Under the pieces are notes generated by a model. That model was not told the origin of the DNA and ran no database searches. It saw only the letters and a list, made by a program, of their open reading frames with translations. From positions 124,001 to 188,000 of the forward strand of contig JBJMKZ010000025.1 of assembly GCA_045805565.1 (NCBI GenBank): 64,000 bases of DNA. The letters run 5' to 3'. The stretch comes from DATAEY01 sp045805565. Lineage in GTDB: Bacteria > Actinomycetota > Thermoleophilia > Solirubrobacterales > Solirubrobacteraceae. Shown one piece after another: positions 8,242-16,260 of this stretch. Made by a program: the position numbers and the translations under genes. The stretch's first letter is position 1. Each line of letters begins with the position of its first letter.

Positions 8242-8388
8242 GTGATCGGGATTCTCATTGCCGTTCTGGTAGCGGCGCTGGTGTACTGGATCTGTGTCGC
8301 ACTCGGCCTGCCGTCGATCGTCGCGATCATCGCGGCCATCCTCGTCCTGCTGGGGGGCGCCGGGTACGGCTCCCGCGGTCGCTGGTAG
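8242..8388 (+). CDS. Small two-helix membrane protein (48 aa)
   Basis: A 48-residue very hydrophobic protein with two predicted membrane segments: IGILIAVLVAALVYWICVAL (residues 2-21) and VAIIAAILVLLGGAGYG near 27-43. It ends in a short basic tail. The GTG at 8242 has a strong AGGAGGT (8228-8234) 7 nt upstream, one of the best Shine-Dalgarno sequences in the window. The frame is open upstream, but the added residues have no hydrophobic or conserved character. It may be a membrane regulator or stress peptide; no function can be assigned. The unusual combination of strong ribosome-binding site and long structured leader suggests regulated, high-level expression. Confidence 0.7.
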   Translation: MIGILIAVLVAALVYWICVALGLPSIVAIIAAILVLLGGAGYGSRGRW

Positions 8389-8498
8389 CCCGGGGGCTGT
8401 GCGCGACGGTCCCGGCCGGACACCGCTAACCAGAGGGGAAGTCGGCTCCCAGGGCCGTTGCCGCGCCTTCGGTGTTCGTATCTGCGGGGGCGGGCGGC

Positions 8499-9230
8499 CT
8501 ACCCTCTCGCCCCCATCGTCGATGGGTCCCGGAGCTCGATCCACAGGCCCTCCGAGTAGGCGCACAGCTCCCCGTCGGGTGCGTGGATGGCGGCAGCGCC
8601 GCGGTGCTTGCGACCGTCGTGCTCCAACGGCCAGGCCACCACGGTGTGGGGCCGCCCCGGCCGGACGGGTGCAAGCAGGCGCCCAGTGAGGCGCGCGAGA
8701 ACGCACGCCGGGACGTCGGGTGGCACGGCGGGAGCCGCAGTGGGGCAGTCGAGCGCGGCCCATACGAAGCGCCCCGCCACCGCGCCGCCATCGTCGGCGA
8801 ACTCGCCCAGGGGCGTCCACGGGGCGGCGAAGACGTCGCTGCCGGCGACGGACCCCATCATGATCGCCACCGCCTCGTCCTGGGAGCGCTCGGGCCCGCA
8901 CCCGAAGCAGCCGGGAAACGGGTGACGATCGACCCACGGGCACTCGGCCGAGGCCCGCTCGGCCTGCTCCAGCGAGACGGGACCGGGCACGTCGAGCGCT
9001 AGCTCCGCGGGGCCACCCTCGGCGACGAGACGATCGGCGTCGAGCAGCGCGACCGTGCGCTCATCGCGCCTTGCGATCTCGAGCGGCCGCTCGAGCGGCG
9101 GCGGCAGACGCAGCGAAACCGTCGCGCAGGATCCCTCGACACGCTCCACCACCAGACCACAGGCGTAGCCCCCCTGGGCCGAGTCCGGCGGACCGCGGAA
9201 GCGCCGGCCTATGACGATCCGTTCGCCCAC
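8499..9230 (-). CDS. Hotdog-fold thioesterase-like protein
   Basis: A 243-residue protein with the motif HPFPGCFGCGPERSQD near residues 102-117. Cys-x-x-Cys-Gly-Pro is typical of actinobacterial PaaI-like hotdog proteins. It is followed by GEFADDGGAVAGRFVWAALDCPT near 142, the usual active-site helix region. LARLTGRLLAPVRPG near 183 and VVAWPLEHDGRKHRGAAAI near 203 are the later hotdog strands. The probable role is acyl-CoA thioester hydrolysis in the cytoplasm, but the substrate is unknown. GTG start at 9230. It lies 12 nt downstream of the LLM oxidoreductase on the same strand and is probably co-transcribed with it. Confidence 0.72.
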   Translation of the reverse strand: MGERIVIGRRFRGPPDSAQGGYACGLVVERVEGSCATVSLRLPPPLERPLEIARRDERTVALLDADRLVAEGGPAELALDVPGPVSLEQAERASAECPWVDRHPFPGCFGCGPERSQDEAVAIMMGSVAGSDVFAAPWTPLGEFADDGGAVAGRFVWAALDCPTAAPAVPPDVPACVLARLTGRLLAPVRPGRPHTVVAWPLEHDGRKHRGAAAIHAPDGELCAYSEGLWIELRDPSTMGARG

Positions 9231-9242
9231 CGCGTCCAGCCT

Positions 9243-10181
9243 TCAGACGTGGCTCGGGCCAGGGCCACAGAGCTTGGCGCGCACCTCCGCCACGCCCTCC
9301 AGCGCCTCAGCGTCATCGGCAGCACAGGGGACGAGGTTGAAGGCGCTACAGCCGGCCTCGGCGTACGGCGCCAGGAACTCCGCTACTTCATCCGGAGTGC
9401 CACACGGCGAGTAGCGCTCGAAGGACTGGAACGGGATGCGGTAGTAGGCCTCCATCGCCGTGGCGAGTGCCCGGCGAGCCTCCTCGCGCTGCTCGCCGAA
9501 ACCGCACCAGACGTTGAGGGCGTGCTCGAAGCGCGCCGGGTCGCGGTTCACGGACGCCGCCTCGTCCTCGATCTGCCCCACCGCTTCGCCGAAGCGCCGG
9601 GGTGAGACCCAGATCGCCAGCCAGCCGTCGCCGAGGCGCGCGGCCCGCCGGACTGCGGCCTCCGAGCGCCCGCCCACCACGAGCGGGATCGGAGGCGAAG
9701 GAGGAGGCACTATGAGCGCTTCCTCGAGTCTGAAGAAGCTGCCGCGGTAGGTGAGCGGGCGGCCCGTCACCAGGCCGCGCAGGACCTCCATGCACTCGTC
9801 CATGCGGCGCCCGCGGGTGCGTGGGTCGATCCCGCAGATCTCCACCTCGTGGCGGTCCTCGCCGCCGATGCCCACGCCGAGGGTCAGGCGCCCCGGCGCC
9901 AGCTCGGCGAGCGTGGAGAGCTGGCGCGCGACGGTGACCGGATGACGAAGGCGCAGAAGGTAGAGCGCGACGTAGGCGGGCAGGCGCGGGACCGCGGCGA
10001 GCAGCCCCGTCGCGGCGATCAGGCCGTCATAGCCGGCGCCGACCCGAAAGCTCACGTGGTCGCCAACGCACAGGTGATCGACGTCGGCCTCGAGCCTGCG
10101 GGGCAGCACCGCGAGACCCCGGTCGGAGTCAGCCCGAAGCTCTCCCCGCGGAGGGAATGCGCCTACTCGAACCGGTGGCAA
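9243..10181 (-). CDS. LLM-class (F420/FMN-dependent) oxidoreductase
   Basis: A 312-residue bacterial-luciferase-like TIM-barrel oxidoreductase. Features are VDHLCVGDHVSFR near residue 33, RHPVTVARQLSTLAELAPGR near 79, and LTLGVGIGGEDRHEVEICGI near 99 followed by RGRRMDECMEVLRGLVTG. VVGGRSEAAVRRAARLGDGW near 167 is the typical cofactor phosphate region. Actinobacterial members normally use coenzyme F420, which is inference here. The start is TTG at 10181, giving PPVRVGAFPP; no better start is visible. It is the first gene of a two-gene unit with the hotdog protein. Substrate unknown. Confidence 0.84.
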   Translation of the reverse strand: MPPVRVGAFPPRGELRADSDRGLAVLPRRLEADVDHLCVGDHVSFRVGAGYDGLIAATGLLAAVPRLPAYVALYLLRLRHPVTVARQLSTLAELAPGRLTLGVGIGGEDRHEVEICGIDPRTRGRRMDECMEVLRGLVTGRPLTYRGSFFRLEEALIVPPPSPPIPLVVGGRSEAAVRRAARLGDGWLAIWVSPRRFGEAVGQIEDEAASVNRDPARFEHALNVWCGFGEQREEARRALATAMEAYYRIPFQSFERYSPCGTPDEVAEFLAPYAEAGCSAFNLVPCAADDAEALEGVAEVRAKLCGPGPSHV

Positions 10182-10338
10182 GCTGGCGACTCTACCGCCG
10201 CAGGATCCTGCCTACTCGCGTTGACAAGGCCCGTGTCGTGGGGATCTCGTCACCGCGCGACTCGACTCGACCCCGCGCTGCAGGTTGCCCAACCGGGCGA
10301 TGGCAGCTGCACGCTCGCCTGGATACTCGCCGGTTGCT

Positions 10339-10344
10339 TAGGGT
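10339..10344 (+). promoter_or_regulatory. -10 box, leaderless-type promoter of the permease gene
   Basis: TAGGGT lies 6 nt before the GTG at 10351. No Shine-Dalgarno sequence is present and no ydaO-type c-di-AMP riboswitch was recognised between 10182 and 10350. Confidence 0.45.
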
Positions 10345-10350
10345 TGCCCC

Positions 10351-12636
10351 GTGGCCGGCGAGCAGCAAGGCGCGCAGGTCCCGGAGAGCCGGCTGCGACG
10401 ACTGCTCGTTGGGCCGCCGCTCACGAGCCGAGCGTTCGGCCAGACGCTCCTCTCCAAGCGCCTGGCGCTGCCGATCTTCGCCTCCGACGCGCTCTCATCG
10501 GTCGCCTACGCCACCGAGGCGGCGATGTTGGTGCTCATCGCCGCCTCCCTTGCGGCCCGGGAAGTGGTGCTCCCAATCGCGCTCGCCGTGGCGGTCCTCC
10601 TATTCGTGGTCGCCGTCTCCTACCAGCAGATGGTCCACGCCTACTCCACCAGCGGCGGCGCCTACGTGGTGGCGCGTGACAACCTCGGCGACCTCGCTGG
10701 GCTGCTCGCGGGCTCGGCCCTGCTGGTCGACTATGTGCTCACGGTCGCGGTCTCGGTCTCGGCCGGGGTGCTGGCCATCACCTCGGCGGTCACCTCGCTG
10801 TCTTCGGCTCGGATCGAACTGGCGATCGGTTTCGTCGCCCTGCTCACGCTGGTCAACCTGCGGGGGGTCAGGGAGGCCGGTCTGTCCTTCGCCCTCCCCG
10901 CCTACGCGTTCATCGCCGCCATGGCCGTGACCATCGCGGTCGGCCTGGCCAGGTGCGCTACGTCCGGGTGTCCCCACGCCACCGTCCCTGATCCGATACC
11001 GGCGGGCGCAGGCGCCCTCAGCATCTTCCTGGTGCTCAAGGCGTTCTCATCTGGCGCCAGCGCGCTCACGGGCATCGAGGCGATCGCCAACGGGGTCAAC
11101 GCCTTCCGGGAGCCCCAGGCGAAGAACGCCGCCCAGACCCTGGGAGTCCTGGCGGCGCTTGCCATCAGCCTGTTTCTGGGGGTCTCCTACCTCGCGGTCC
11201 ACGTCCACGCCGCACCGAGCGCAAAGGTGTCGGTGGTATCCGAGATCGCCCGCGCGGTATTTCCTCCCTCCAGCTGGAGCGGATTTCTCTTCTACGTAGT
11301 CCAGGGAGCGACCTTCGCGATCCTGATCCTGGCCGCCAACGCCTCCTACCAGGGCTTCCCACGGCTGCTGGCCACGCTCGCCCATGATCGTTTCGCGCCC
11401 CGCCAGTTCCGCCACGTCGGCAACCGCCTGGCGCACTCCAACGGCATCCTCATCCTCGCCCTGCTGGCTATCGCCCTGATCGTCGGCTTCGAGGCCAACG
11501 TCAACTCCCTGGTCCACCTCTACGTGGTCGGGGTCTTCATCGCCTTCACCCTCTCCCAGACCGGGATGGTGCGCTACTGGCACAGACACCATGAGCGCCG
11601 CTGGCGCCGCCGGGCGGCGCTCAACCTGGTGGGGGCGACGCTGACCGGCCTGGTGGCGGCGATCGTGGTCGTGACCAAGTTCGGGGAGGGAGCGTGGGCG
11701 GTGATCGTGACGATCCCGGGGTTGATCGTCGGCCTGTACCTGGTCCACCGCCATTACGTGCGGGCGGGCGGGCGCTTGCAGGCGGCCCTTCAGGCGGTGC
11801 GGGCGGCCGGCCCGCCCAGTAACGGGGTGGTGCTCTACACCGAGCGCTTCGACGAAGCCACCCGCTACGCGGCGTGGTACGCCGGCTGCATCTCGGACGG
11901 CCGTTACCACCCGGTCGCCATTCCCGACCCAGGACATCCCTTGGACTTCGACCAGGACTGGCGCCGGCTCACGGGTGGCTCGCCCGAGATCGAGGTGCTC
12001 GAGTGCCCGGACACCCGCACCGAGGCCGTCTATCAGTACGCGCTGCGCTTCCCTCACGGGGAAGCCGACTTCGTCACCGTGGTTGTCCCGGAGCAGTTCA
12101 GTCGCCGCTCGCTGGTCTCGGAGTTCACCCAGGGAACCGAGCTTGCCATCAAGCTCCGCCTGCTCGACGAGACCGGAATCGCGATCGCCGACGCCACCCG
12201 CCTGTCCGCCTCCTCCTCCGGCCCTGAGCGCCTGCCCCACCGCCTGGCGTGCCGGGTGCTGGTCTCGGCCGTGCACGCGGCGAGCGCCCGGGCGCTGCTG
12301 TACGCGCGCAAGCTCGGGATCGAGGACACTCGTGCGGTCTTCTTCGCCTTCGACGACAAGCGCCGCGAGAAGATGCGCCGTGCGTGGGAGCGCTTTGACC
12401 CCGAGCTCCCGCTAGAGACCGTGGACGCCCCGAGCCGGGAGTTCGCCGAGGCGCTCCTCGAGTACCTGCACGACCTCACTGCCGACCCCGACACCGCGGT
12501 CGCGGTGGTGATGCCCGAGCTTCGAATTCACGGTCCGGCGCGGATCCTGCACAACCAGGCGGCGCTCTACATCAAGCGGCTGCTTCTCTTCGAGCCCCGT
12601 GTGATCTTGACGAGCGTGCCGTATCGGCTCGATTGA
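10351..12636 (+). CDS. KimA/YdaO-type APC permease, probable potassium importer
   Basis: A 761-residue APC-superfamily transporter. The N-terminal signature LLSKRLALPIFASDALSSVA (residues 34-53) is characteristic of the KimA (YdaO) group of high-affinity K+ importers, although these are often annotated as amino acid permeases. About 12 membrane helices lie between residues 45 and 450, including YQQMVHAYSTSGGAYVVARD near 91, the discontinuous-helix region. GFPRLLATLAHDRFAPRQF near 335 is also family-typical. The cytoplasmic C-terminal ~300 residues (VVLYTERFDEATRYAAWYAG onward) match the soluble gating domain. In Firmicutes, KimA is inhibited by c-di-AMP; whether this holds here is unknown. 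Monocistronic, with GTG start and leaderless-type promoter. Confidence 0.86.
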   Translation: MAGEQQGAQVPESRLRRLLVGPPLTSRAFGQTLLSKRLALPIFASDALSSVAYATEAAMLVLIAASLAAREVVLPIALAVAVLLFVVAVSYQQMVHAYSTSGGAYVVARDNLGDLAGLLAGSALLVDYVLTVAVSVSAGVLAITSAVTSLSSARIELAIGFVALLTLVNLRGVREAGLSFALPAYAFIAAMAVTIAVGLARCATSGCPHATVPDPIPAGAGALSIFLVLKAFSSGASALTGIEAIANGVNAFREPQAKNAAQTLGVLAALAISLFLGVSYLAVHVHAAPSAKVSVVSEIARAVFPPSSWSGFLFYVVQGATFAILILAANASYQGFPRLLATLAHDRFAPRQFRHVGNRLAHSNGILILALLAIALIVGFEANVNSLVHLYVVGVFIAFTLSQTGMVRYWHRHHERRWRRRAALNLVGATLTGLVAAIVVVTKFGEGAWAVIVTIPGLIVGLYLVHRHYVRAGGRLQAALQAVRAAGPPSNGVVLYTERFDEATRYAAWYAGCISDGRYHPVAIPDPGHPLDFDQDWRRLTGGSPEIEVLECPDTRTEAVYQYALRFPHGEADFVTVVVPEQFSRRSLVSEFTQGTELAIKLRLLDETGIAIADATRLSASSSGPERLPHRLACRVLVSAVHAASARALLYARKLGIEDTRAVFFAFDDKRREKMRRAWERFDPELPLETVDAPSREFAEALLEYLHDLTADPDTAVAVVMPELRIHGPARILHNQAALYIKRLLLFEPRVILTSVPYRLD

Positions 12637-12649
12637 CGAGCCAGCCCGC

Positions 12650-12671
12650 CCCTGACGCGAACTCGTCAGGG
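12650..12671. terminator. Hairpin between convergent genes
   Basis: CCCTGACG (12650-12657) and CGTCAGGG (12664-12671) form a perfect 8-bp stem with a 6-nt loop. It starts 13 nt after the permease stop. A U-tract is absent, as is common in high-GC actinobacteria. It may act for both strands. Confidence 0.5.
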
Positions 12672-12702
12672 TCTCGCGCGATAGCGCGTCACCACCTGCC
12701 GC

Positions 12703-13734
12703 CTACGGACAGCGGTCCAACCGCGCCACCGGCGGGTCGGTGTCCCGGGTGCTCCACGCGTCGGTGTTGGGACGGCAGGCCAGCCGGCGCGTCGCGCGGC
12801 GCGCAGCGTGGGCGTCCCTCAGCTCGAGCCGGCGCTCAGCCCGAGCCGCCCTGGCGGCCAGCAGCCGGGGAACGGGGTTTATCGGGGTGCCGAAGTGGCG
12901 CACCTCGAAATGAAGGTGCGGGCCGGTCGAGTGCCCGGTCGAGCCGACGAAGCCGATTCGACTGCCGCCGACCACCGCCTGACCGACCGATACTGCGATG
13001 CGCGACAGGTGCGCGTACCAGCTCTCGAAGCCAAGTCGATGCCTGACCACCACCAGGTAGCCATAGCCGCCGTCGTTCCAGCCCGCGAAGGCCACCACCC
13101 CGCGCCCCGCGGCACCCACCGGTGTGCCCGCCCCGGCGGGGATGTCGACGCCGGTGTGCTGTCGCCCGCCGACCCAGCCAAAGCCGTCGGTGATCTGCCC
13201 CCCGATGGGGCGAAGGAAGCGCACCGGCCCCGACGGGGACACGTACAGCTGGCGGTGGCGAAGGGCGCCCAGTGTCGCGGGCCCGGCCACGCCGTCCACA
13301 CCGAGGCCGGCGGCGCGTTGGAAGCGACGGACTGCCAGCGCCGTTTTGACCCCGAACCCGCCGTCGAAGCCGCCGGGGCCGTAGCCGCGACTGCTTAGCA
13401 GGAACTGCAGCGCCGCCACGTCCCATCCGCGCTGTCCGGTGCGCATGGCGCGGCTCCCGAGTCGCGGGCGACCGCGACGTCCGAGCGCCCGGCGGGTCCG
13501 GGGACCGGCGAGGCCGTCCACCACCAGGTGTCTGCGAGCCTGGTACCGGCGCACCGCCCGGCGAGTCCAGGGACCCGATATCCCATCGATCGGCCCCGGC
13601 GAGAAGCCCACCGCCCGCAGCGCCACCTGCAGCGCCGCCACATTGGCGCTGGCAGCGCGAGCGGGCTGGGGCGCGGCGAGCGCCACTGCGCACGCGGTCG
13701 CACCCAGCACGGAGGCAGCCCTCGGGCAGCGCAC
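12703..13734 (-). CDS. Secreted M23 peptidase with two peptidoglycan-binding domains
   Basis: A 343-residue exported cell-wall endopeptidase. A signal peptide covers about residues 1-28 (VLGATACAVALAAPQPARA). Two PG_binding_1 repeats follow, with AALQVALRAVGFSPGPIDGI near 33 and AALQFLLSSRGYGPGGFDGG near 106. The M23 (lysostaphin-like) zinc domain has the first ligands in GGRQHTGVDIPAG near 190 and the second motif in TGPHLHFEVRH near 268. The C-terminal 50 residues are Arg/Ala-rich. It likely cleaves peptide cross-bridges in peptidoglycan. GTG start. It lies 97 nt downstream of a LysM-SLT transglycosylase on the same strand, so the two may remodel the wall together. Confidence 0.88.
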   Translation of the reverse strand: MRCPRAASVLGATACAVALAAPQPARAASANVAALQVALRAVGFSPGPIDGISGPWTRRAVRRYQARRHLVVDGLAGPRTRRALGRRGRPRLGSRAMRTGQRGWDVAALQFLLSSRGYGPGGFDGGFGVKTALAVRRFQRAAGLGVDGVAGPATLGALRHRQLYVSPSGPVRFLRPIGGQITDGFGWVGGRQHTGVDIPAGAGTPVGAAGRGVVAFAGWNDGGYGYLVVVRHRLGFESWYAHLSRIAVSVGQAVVGGSRIGFVGSTGHSTGPHLHFEVRHFGTPINPVPRLLAARAARAERRLELRDAHAARRATRRLACRPNTDAWSTRDTDPPVARLDRCP

Positions 13735-13831
13735 GCGCCGAGCGTCGCCCTACTCCGGTTGCGATGCAACGGCTGGGAGGAGGCTTGCAGGGCCTCTCTC
13801 GACCCCGGGAGGCAACCTGCGGGAACGAGCT

Positions 13832-14746
13832 CTACGGACCGCCGAAACGTGAACGCAGCGCCATCACGCTACTGACGTAACGCTGGGTGTCCGGCAGAAC
13901 TCCCTGCGCCTGGACGGATTGAAGTCCCTGGTAGTAGCCGGCCAGCGCCTGGGCGGGATCACCGCCGCTCGCGCGCAGCAGGTAAGCCAGCAGCATCACG
14001 CCCGCGTGCACGTTCTCGCGGGCAGACGCGCCGGCCAGCTGGTGATCGGCGAGCTCCCGCTGGATGAAGTCCCAGGTGCCGGGGATGATCTGCATGACGC
14101 CGCGCGCGTCGGCGCTGGAGACGACGCCGTTGTTGAACCCGCTCTCCTGCCAGGCCACCGCGGCGGCCAGCGACGGCGGCACGCCGTGGGCCTGGGCGAT
14201 CTGGGCGATTTCGGCGTAGCTCACCCGATCCGGTGTCGCGACCGGACCATCGTTCGCCGGGGAGCCTCCGGTCTCGGCGCGGAAGTCGCTGGACGCCATT
14301 CCACCCGTGCTTGGGCCCGGAAGCCTCAGCACGGTGCCCGCCAACAGCGGTCGAGCCGGATCGAGGCCGTTGAACCGCGCGAGCTGCTCGGTGGAGATGC
14401 CGGCGTTGGCCGCGATGCCCGAGAGGGTCTCCCCCCAACGCACTTGGTGGGCGTCCCCCGCGCTCGCACCGGCCTGCGGCTCAGATGGCCGTCCTCGGTC
14501 CCGGATGGCACTCGCCGCCTCGTCCGTGGTGGGAACGTCGATCGTGGCACCGCGTCGGATCTGCGCATCTTCGGCCAGGCCGTTGTAGGCGGCGAGCGAG
14601 CGGGTGCTCAGGCCGTTGGCCTTGGCGATCGACCACAGCGTCTCCCCGGCCGCGACGGTATGCGCCACAGCGCCCGCCGCCGAACCCGCCGGGCTAGACA
14701 GCAGCACACACAGGGACACGGCGGATATCGAGACCGCGCGCCTCAT
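13832..14746 (-). CDS. Secreted LysM-LysM-SLT lytic transglycosylase
   Basis: A 304-residue exported muramidase. Starting at the ATG at 14746 gives a clean signal peptide (RRAVSISAVSLCVLLSSPAGSAAGA). A TTG further upstream is possible but adds an unlikely leader. Two LysM domains follow: HTVAAGETLWSIAKANGLST near 29 and HQVRWGETLSGIAANAGIST near 100. The C-terminal SLT domain contains AAAVAWQESGFNNGVVSSAD, with the catalytic Glu in WQESGF near 205. It continues with RGVMQIIPGTWDFIQ and ENVHAGVMLLAYLL. It cleaves glycan strands of peptidoglycan. The upstream 175 bp contains no recognised c-di-AMP riboswitch, which controls some related actinobacterial genes. Confidence 0.88.
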   Translation of the reverse strand: MRRAVSISAVSLCVLLSSPAGSAAGAVAHTVAAGETLWSIAKANGLSTRSLAAYNGLAEDAQIRRGATIDVPTTDEAASAIRDRGRPSEPQAGASAGDAHQVRWGETLSGIAANAGISTEQLARFNGLDPARPLLAGTVLRLPGPSTGGMASSDFRAETGGSPANDGPVATPDRVSYAEIAQIAQAHGVPPSLAAAVAWQESGFNNGVVSSADARGVMQIIPGTWDFIQRELADHQLAGASARENVHAGVMLLAYLLRASGGDPAQALAGYYQGLQSVQAQGVLPDTQRYVSSVMALRSRFGGP

Positions 14747-14921
14747 CGGGCTGCCGTTCTGGTCGGACGCAGCCCGTCCTGCCCCAGCGCGCAGGATTAC
14801 GGAGCCCTGCAATCGGGCTTGCAGTGGTCTGTGTGCGAGAGAGTTGCCACCCGGTGACCGAGCGCGGGAAAGGCGGCGAGGGTGCGCTGACGGTCAGGGA
14901 GATCGAGAGCCCGCTCCAGGG

Positions 14922-16160
14922 TCACGGTGCTCCATCACCATTGGAGTGGTCTAACCCGGGCGTCCAGCGCCATCCGAGACCTGGCTGCGCACGTAGCGCG
15001 ACCTCCAGCTCGAAGCGCGCATCCGGGTCGTCGAGGCAGTCACCGAAGAGCTCGTGCAGCCGCCCCATCCGATAGCGCACGGTCTGGGGATGGACTTCTA
15101 GCTCCTCGGCTGCGGCGGTCACCTTTCCCTCCTGGCGCAGCCACGAAAGCAAGGTTGCGGCCAGTCTCCGGCGCGAGAGCTCGGTCTCCTGTTCGAGAGG
15201 TCTGAGCCGATCCGCTCGGATCTCCGCAACCAGGGAGGGATCGGCGCGCCAGAGCAGCTCGATGCGATGCTCATCCGCCACCACCACGCCTCCGTCCGAG
15301 CCCTCGTCGGCCAGATGCAGGGCTGCCATCGCCCGAGCGTATGAGCGGGGCGCGTCAGAGCGTGGCACGGCGGGCCCCATCCCCGCCGCGATTCCCGCCA
15401 GCGCGAGCTCGAGCTCGCCCCGTCGCCCCGGCGCCGCGGGATCGGGGACGACGGCGCACATGAGGCCGTCCATGGGCGCCGCGATCGAGTCGACGGGAAG
15501 CCTGGCGACGGGCCGGCGACCGCCCTCGGCCGGCCAGACTACGATGGACAGCTCCCTGGGAACGGGCCAATCGAGGGCCGACGCGGCCTCGGCCAGGGCC
15601 TCGTCCGTCGCGGGAGGCGTCCGGAGCAGCAGCTCCAGGACGGCGGCGCGACGCCGGTCGGCCTCGCCGGCGCGCTCGGCCTGCTCCTGGGCGAAGCCCT
15701 CGGCGGACTCCGCGGACAGCTCGTCGATGTAGGCGAAGATCGACTCGGCCAGCAGCACCAGGGTCTCGGGTGCAAGCCCCGCGGCCAGCCCCGCCGAAGC
15801 CAGCCGGCGCCAGGCCACGCGCGCCCCGACGCGGTAGGCGGCCAGGAGCGCATCCAGGGAACGTCCCGCGCGTACCTCGCCGCGCCCCAGTGCGACGTAG
15901 ACGCTGCGGCCCGACGCCCGCCCGACGCCGGGGTTACGGGCCATCTGGTCGAACTGTGCGAGCGCCTCGCCCACGCCGCGGCGGACCGCCTGACCGAACG
16001 CCCCCTCGAGAGGTCGGGCGTAGGCGGGAACCTCGGCGCGGATCGCCTCGATGATCTCATCGACCAGGGCGGGGTGATGAGGAGTCCAGGCGCTCAACGC
16101 CTCCTCGGGCAGGGCCTCCCAGGGGCGTTGGTAGGGGGGCGGTGTCCGGCGGTCGCTCAT
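14922..16160 (-). CDS. PucR-family transcriptional regulator
   Basis: A 412-residue regulator. The N-terminal two thirds is a long helical sensor region (SIFAYIDELSAESAEGFAQE near 155) followed by a GGDEF-like, non-catalytic middle domain. The C-terminal HTH_30 domain has LAATLLSWLRQEGKVTAAAEELEVHPQ near 340, where the recognition helix sits in VTAAAEELEVHPQTVRYRM. PucR/CdaR-type proteins act as ligand-responsive activators. ATG at 16160 is preferred; the frame continues upstream to 16520, but that part is antisense to the desaturase and contains no domain. It is divergent from the desaturase, with a shared 100-bp control region carrying a perfect palindrome, so it may regulate that gene and itself. 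Confidence 0.87.
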   Translation of the reverse strand: MSDRRTPPPYQRPWEALPEEALSAWTPHHPALVDEIIEAIRAEVPAYARPLEGAFGQAVRRGVGEALAQFDQMARNPGVGRASGRSVYVALGRGEVRAGRSLDALLAAYRVGARVAWRRLASAGLAAGLAPETLVLLAESIFAYIDELSAESAEGFAQEQAERAGEADRRRAAVLELLLRTPPATDEALAEAASALDWPVPRELSIVVWPAEGGRRPVARLPVDSIAAPMDGLMCAVVPDPAAPGRRGELELALAGIAAGMGPAVPRSDAPRSYARAMAALHLADEGSDGGVVVADEHRIELLWRADPSLVAEIRADRLRPLEQETELSRRRLAATLLSWLRQEGKVTAAAEELEVHPQTVRYRMGRLHELFGDCLDDPDARFELEVALRAQPGLGWRWTPGLDHSNGDGAP

Positions 16161-16205
16161 ACGGCGCCGACAATCCTTATCACGGATCAACAAGAAGTGT
16201 CGAGC

Positions 16206-16230
16206 GGTTCTTGAATCCAGGCCAAGAACC
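16206..16230. promoter_or_regulatory. Perfect palindrome, candidate operator between pucR-like and desaturase genes
   Basis: GGTTCTTG (16206-16213) and CAAGAACC (16223-16230) form an 8-bp perfect inverted repeat with a 9-nt spacer, and 17 bp between the half-site centres. It overlaps the expected -35 position of the desaturase promoter, whose -10 box TAGGAT is at 16247-16252. Confidence 0.5.
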
Positions 16231-16246
16231 CGGACTTGATTCGTCC

Positions 16247-16252
16247 TAGGAT
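16247..16252 (+). promoter_or_regulatory. -10 box of the desaturase gene
   Basis: TAGGAT lies 8 nt before the GTG at 16261, consistent with a leaderless transcript. Confidence 0.45.
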
Positions 16253-16260
16253 CACAGACC

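Noticed and set aside
11047..12276. A 409-codon minus-strand frame within the permease
   Set aside because: Antisense of the transporter; no domain, and the plus-strand gene has a complete family signature.
14747..14921. Possible ydaO (c-di-AMP) riboswitch before the LysM-SLT gene
   Set aside because: Related actinobacterial genes have one, but the conserved GGGGAACCC and GGGTGAA-like blocks are not present here; only a weak 6-bp pairing was found.
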